A DNA stretch of 64,000 nt, taken from contig JASBZH010000002.1 in the NCBI GenBank assembly GCA_029983555.1, positions 1-64,000 of the forward strand, written 5' to 3'. Shown here one piece after another: positions 61,509 to 64,000 of the stretch (position 1 is its first letter; each line of letters begins with the position of its first letter). The DNA comes from Peptoniphilus sp. Its GTDB lineage: Bacteria; Bacillota; Clostridia; Tissierellales; Peptoniphilaceae. The translations under genes were made by a program, and so were the position numbers. Under the pieces are notes generated by a model. It worked only from the letters and a program-made list of their open reading frames with translations. It made no database searches and was not told the DNA's origin.

Positions 61509-64000
61509 ATGGAAAATAAATTTTTGATTATAGATGGTAGTTCTTTGTTTTTTAGAGCTTTTTATGCACTTCCTCTTTTAAAGACAAAAAGAGGTCTTTA
61601 TACAAATGCTATTTATGGATTTGTAATGATGCTTGAAAGTGCCATAGAGAAGATTAAACCGACACATGTTGTTGTTTGCTTTGATATGAAGGGCAAGACA
61701 TTTAGAACAGATTTATATAAAGATTACAAGGGAACTAGACAGAAAACGCCAAATGAGCTTGAACAACAATTTCCTTTAGTGCGTGATATTCTAAAACACA
61801 TGAATATAAAAATATTAGAGTCACCAGTTTATGAAGCTGACGATATTGCTGGAACTCTTTCAGACATTGCGACAAAGGAAGGATTTGAATCTTATTTATT
61901 AACAGGAGATAAAGACTATTTTCAGCTCGTAAATGACAAGACAAAGGTTCTTTTAACCCGCAAGGGAATTACAGAAATGGACATTATAACTGAAAAGAGC
62001 TTAAAAGAGGACTATGGTATAAATCCAATTCAATTTATTGATTTAAAGGCACTTATGGGCGACAGTTCTGACAATATTCCTGGAGTCTATGGAATCGGAG
62101 AAAAAACTGGATTAAAATATGTAAAAGAATTTGGAAGCCTTGAAAATTTATACGATAATATTGACGAAATAACGGCAAAAAAAGCTAAAGAAAAATTAGT
62201 TGATGGCAAGACTTCTGCATTTATGAGTAAAAAGCTTGGCACAATAGTAAAAAATGTTCCATTGGAAGAAAGCTTAGACGATTTTAAAGTTAAGGAATAT
62301 GACTACGACTCGCTATCTAAAATGTATCGTGAATTTGAATTTAATTCCATGTTAGACAGATTGCCAGAAGAATATAGAAAAGAAAAAACTCAAAAAGTAA
62401 ATATAGATAAGCTTGAGTTTGACTATGAAACTAATATAGACGACATTGTTTCTAAAATTGAAGATGCAAAGTCTTTTGCTTTTAAATTTATAACTGATGG
62501 TAAAATTTATGAAGACATTTTACCTATCTATATAGCTATAAAGCCAAAAGATGACATAGTTTATTTTGTAGAATATTCTAGCGCTGCGTTGCAAAAATTA
62601 AAAAAAGTATTTGAAGATGAAGGCATTGAAAAGATTGGTTATATTTTAAAGGAAGATATAATTATTTTAATTAATAGTGATATTGACTTAAAAAACTATG
62701 TACACGATCCTGCTATAGCTGAGTATATTTTAAATTCTACTCAGTCAGACTACAGCATAAATAAACTCTCACTTTCATATTTTGACATGGATTATAAAGA
62801 TGAAGAGGAACTTTTGGGCAAAGGTGCAAAGAAGAAAAAATATGAGGATATTGAAAGAGATGATCTCTTCAATTATTTTACATTTATGCTAAATGCCAGT
62901 GAAAAGTTACGAGAAGTTCAGATTAAAAAAATTGAAGACGAAGACATGCTCTCTCTATATAAAGACGTGGAGTTGCCTCTTGTAGAAGTTTTGGCGTCAA
63001 TGGAATATACAGGTATAAACACACGAGTATCTGTTTTAGATGAAATTGACAAGGAGATTAGTGAAAAGATCATCGATTTAGAAAAGTTAATTTATGATGA
63101 AGCAGGAGAAAAATTTAACATAAACTCGCCAAAGCAACTTGGAATTATTTTATTTGAAAAATTAGACTATCCAGTTGTCAAAAAGACTAAGACTGGATAT
63201 TCGACATCAGCCAGTGTATTGGATAAATTAAAGGGTGAAGATGACATTATTTCCCATGTTCTTGAGTATAGAAAACTTGCTAAACTAAAGAGCACATATA
63301 TTGACGGATTAAAGGCAGTTATAAATCCTAAAACTAATAGGATTCACTCTAGGTTTAATCAAACAGTTACAGCTACCGGAAGAATTTCATCGACAGAACC
63401 TAATTTACAAAATATTCCAATAAGAACAGAAGAAGGAAGGTTAATTAGAAAGGCATTTTTAGCATCTCCAAAATCAATTTTAGTAGATGCTGACTATTCA
63501 CAAATTGAACTTAGAATACTTGCAGCACTTGCTCACGATGAAGAAATGCTAAAGGCTTTTGAAGAAGGACTAGATATTCACAGAAAGACAGCATCAGAAG
63601 TATTTCATGTAGATTATGAAGACGTCACTAGTAGACAAAGATCAGATGCTAAGGCAGTTAACTTTGGAATAATTTATGGAATAAGTGACTATGGTCTTTC
63701 TCAAAATTTAAACATTCCTAGAAAAGCTGCAAAGGAATATATAGATAATTATCTTGGACATTTTATAGGCATAAAAAATTATATGGATAGTGAAATTGAA
63801 ACTGGAAAAGAAATGGGTTATGTCAAGACAATTTTAAATAGAAGAAGATACATTCCAGAACTAAAAGCCAAAAATTTCAATATAAGGTCTTTTGGAGAAA
63901 GAGTTGCATTAAATACACCAATTCAAGGTTCTGCTGCTGATGTAATCAAAATTGCAATGGTTAAAGTCTATAGAGAACTTAAAAAGAGAAATTTAAAATC
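61509..64000 (+). CDS. polA: DNA polymerase I (3' end cut by window)
   Basis: About 830 residues are present and the gene runs past the end. It starts MENKFLIIDGSSLFFRAF behind AAGGAGG. The N-terminal 5' nuclease domain has DYKGTRQKTPNEL, EADDIAGTL, TGDKDYFQLV and LMGDSSDNIPGVYGIGEKT. The 3'-5' exonuclease region lacks its acidic residues: FAFKFITDG stands where FAFDTET is expected. The polymerase domain shows DADYSQIELRILAALAHD (motif A), AVNFGIIYGISDYGL (O helix) and the start of the palm up to ALNTPIQGSAADVIKIAM. The final HDE motif lies outside the window. Confidence 0.97.
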   Translation, partial: MENKFLIIDGSSLFFRAFYALPLLKTKRGLYTNAIYGFVMMLESAIEKIKPTHVVVCFDMKGKTFRTDLYKDYKGTRQKTPNELEQQFPLVRDILKHMNIKILESPVYEADDIAGTLSDIATKEGFESYLLTGDKDYFQLVNDKTKVLLTRKGITEMDIITEKSLKEDYGINPIQFIDLKALMGDSSDNIPGVYGIGEKTGLKYVKEFGSLENLYDNIDEITAKKAKEKLVDGKTSAFMSKKLGTIVKNVPLEESLDDFKVKEYDYDSLSKMYREFEFNSMLDRLPEEYRKEKTQKVNIDKLEFDYETNIDDIVSKIEDAKSFAFKFITDGKIYEDILPIYIAIKPKDDIVYFVEYSSAALQKLKKVFEDEGIEKIGYILKEDIIILINSDIDLKNYVHDPAIAEYILNSTQSDYSINKLSLSYFDMDYKDEEELLGKGAKKKKYEDIERDDLFNYFTFMLNASEKLREVQIKKIEDEDMLSLYKDVELPLVEVLASMEYTGINTRVSVLDEIDKEISEKIIDLEKLIYDEAGEKFNINSPKQLGIILFEKLDYPVVKKTKTGYSTSASVLDKLKGEDDIISHVLEYRKLAKLKSTYIDGLKAVINPKTNRIHSRFNQTVTATGRISSTEPNLQNIPIRTEEGRLIRKAFLASPKSILVDADYSQIELRILAALAHDEEMLKAFEEGLDIHRKTASEVFHVDYEDVTSRQRSDAKAVNFGIIYGISDYGLSQNLNIPRKAAKEYIDNYLGHFIGIKNYMDSEIETGKEMGYVKTILNRRRYIPELKAKNFNIRSFGERVALNTPIQGSAADVIKIAMVKVYRELKKRNLK

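Noticed and set aside
1..64000. CRISPR arrays, insertion sequences, prophage or integrative elements
   Set aside because: I found no regularly spaced repeats, no transposase, integrase or phage structural gene, and no direct repeat of the tRNA-Leu 3' end that would mark an integration.

Overview
The window is chromosomal DNA from a low-G+C (by eye about 30 percent), Gram-positive, obligately anaerobic-type Firmicute. Several features fit Tissierellia/Clostridia, and the anaerobic cocci of the Peptoniphilus/Anaerococcus/Parvimonas group are my best guess. These are AGA/ATA-rich codon use, strong Shine-Dalgarno sequences, T-box leaders, a SUF (sufCBDSU) iron-sulfur operon, IreB, RNase J, the Prp/L27 processing pair, a CD1871A-type CXXC micro-protein and an ECF sigma/DUF4179 anti-sigma pair. 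Genus is an inference; there is no rRNA gene to settle it. There is no transposase, prophage, integrase or CRISPR array. This is mostly core chromosome with a few accessory genes.

Layout. 1-1.5 kb: a nicotinamidase-like hydrolase and a C39-like cysteine peptidase. 1.5-7.5 kb: a complete aspartate-to-threonine operon (aspartokinase, asd, hom, thrC, thrB) behind a short structured leader that ends in an intrinsic terminator. 7.5-9.6 kb: tRNA-Leu(GAG), a divergent dihydrofolate reductase, a 48-residue CXXC membrane peptide, a membrane polyferredoxin and DUF1294. 9.6-10.5 kb, reverse strand: an unusual protein carrying a HEPN RNase-like motif plus a PD-(D/E)XK nuclease-like motif. 10.5-13.5 kb: a TIM-barrel protein, an NhaC antiporter and a macrodomain. 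13.5-16.5 kb, reverse: a bifunctional-type PBP whose transpeptidase catalytic Lys is missing, plus a small basic protein. 16.6-19.3 kb: hflX, an IMPACT-family gene and nadE. 19.3-23.6 kb: two T-box leaders controlling two paralogous lipoproteins and a TrpXYZ-like ABC transporter. 23.7-27.6 kb, reverse: ECF sigma/anti-sigma, and an ABC-2 exporter whose ATPase is degenerate and has a long acidic tail.

27.7-31.5 kb: ychF, a HAD phosphatase, rbgA, rnhB and yraN. 31.6-39.4 kb: sufCBDSU, an Rrf2 regulator, a second cysteine desulfurase and an AI-2E-type exporter. 39.4-47.8 kb: alaS, ireB, ruvX, DUF1292, a Fur-family regulator, RNase J, trmR, trhP and udk. 47.8-51.6 kb: L20-leader-controlled infC-rpmI-rplT (infC starts at AUU), then ktrB-ktrA and DUF4342. 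51.6-55.3 kb: an rRNA methyltransferase, DUF6873 and T-box-controlled thrS. 55.5-64 kb: L21 leader, rplU-prp-rpmA, obg, yhbY, nadD, yqeK, an LCP gene, rsfS, ridA, a rhodanese, and polA running off the end.

Genes that work together: the five threonine genes; pncA, nadD and nadE in NAD salvage; SUF genes with their likely Rrf2 sensor; trhP and trmR in tRNA wobble-uridine hydroxylation/methylation; prp processing the L27 extension encoded next to it; and obg, rbgA, yhbY, rsfS, hflX and ychF in ribosome biogenesis or quality control. The observations I rate highest are the HEPN + PD-(D/E)XK protein, the Phe/Tyr T-box pair on the aromatic transporter, the compact pseudoknot-like leader of the threonine operon, the transpeptidase-dead PBP and the degenerate ABC ATPase.
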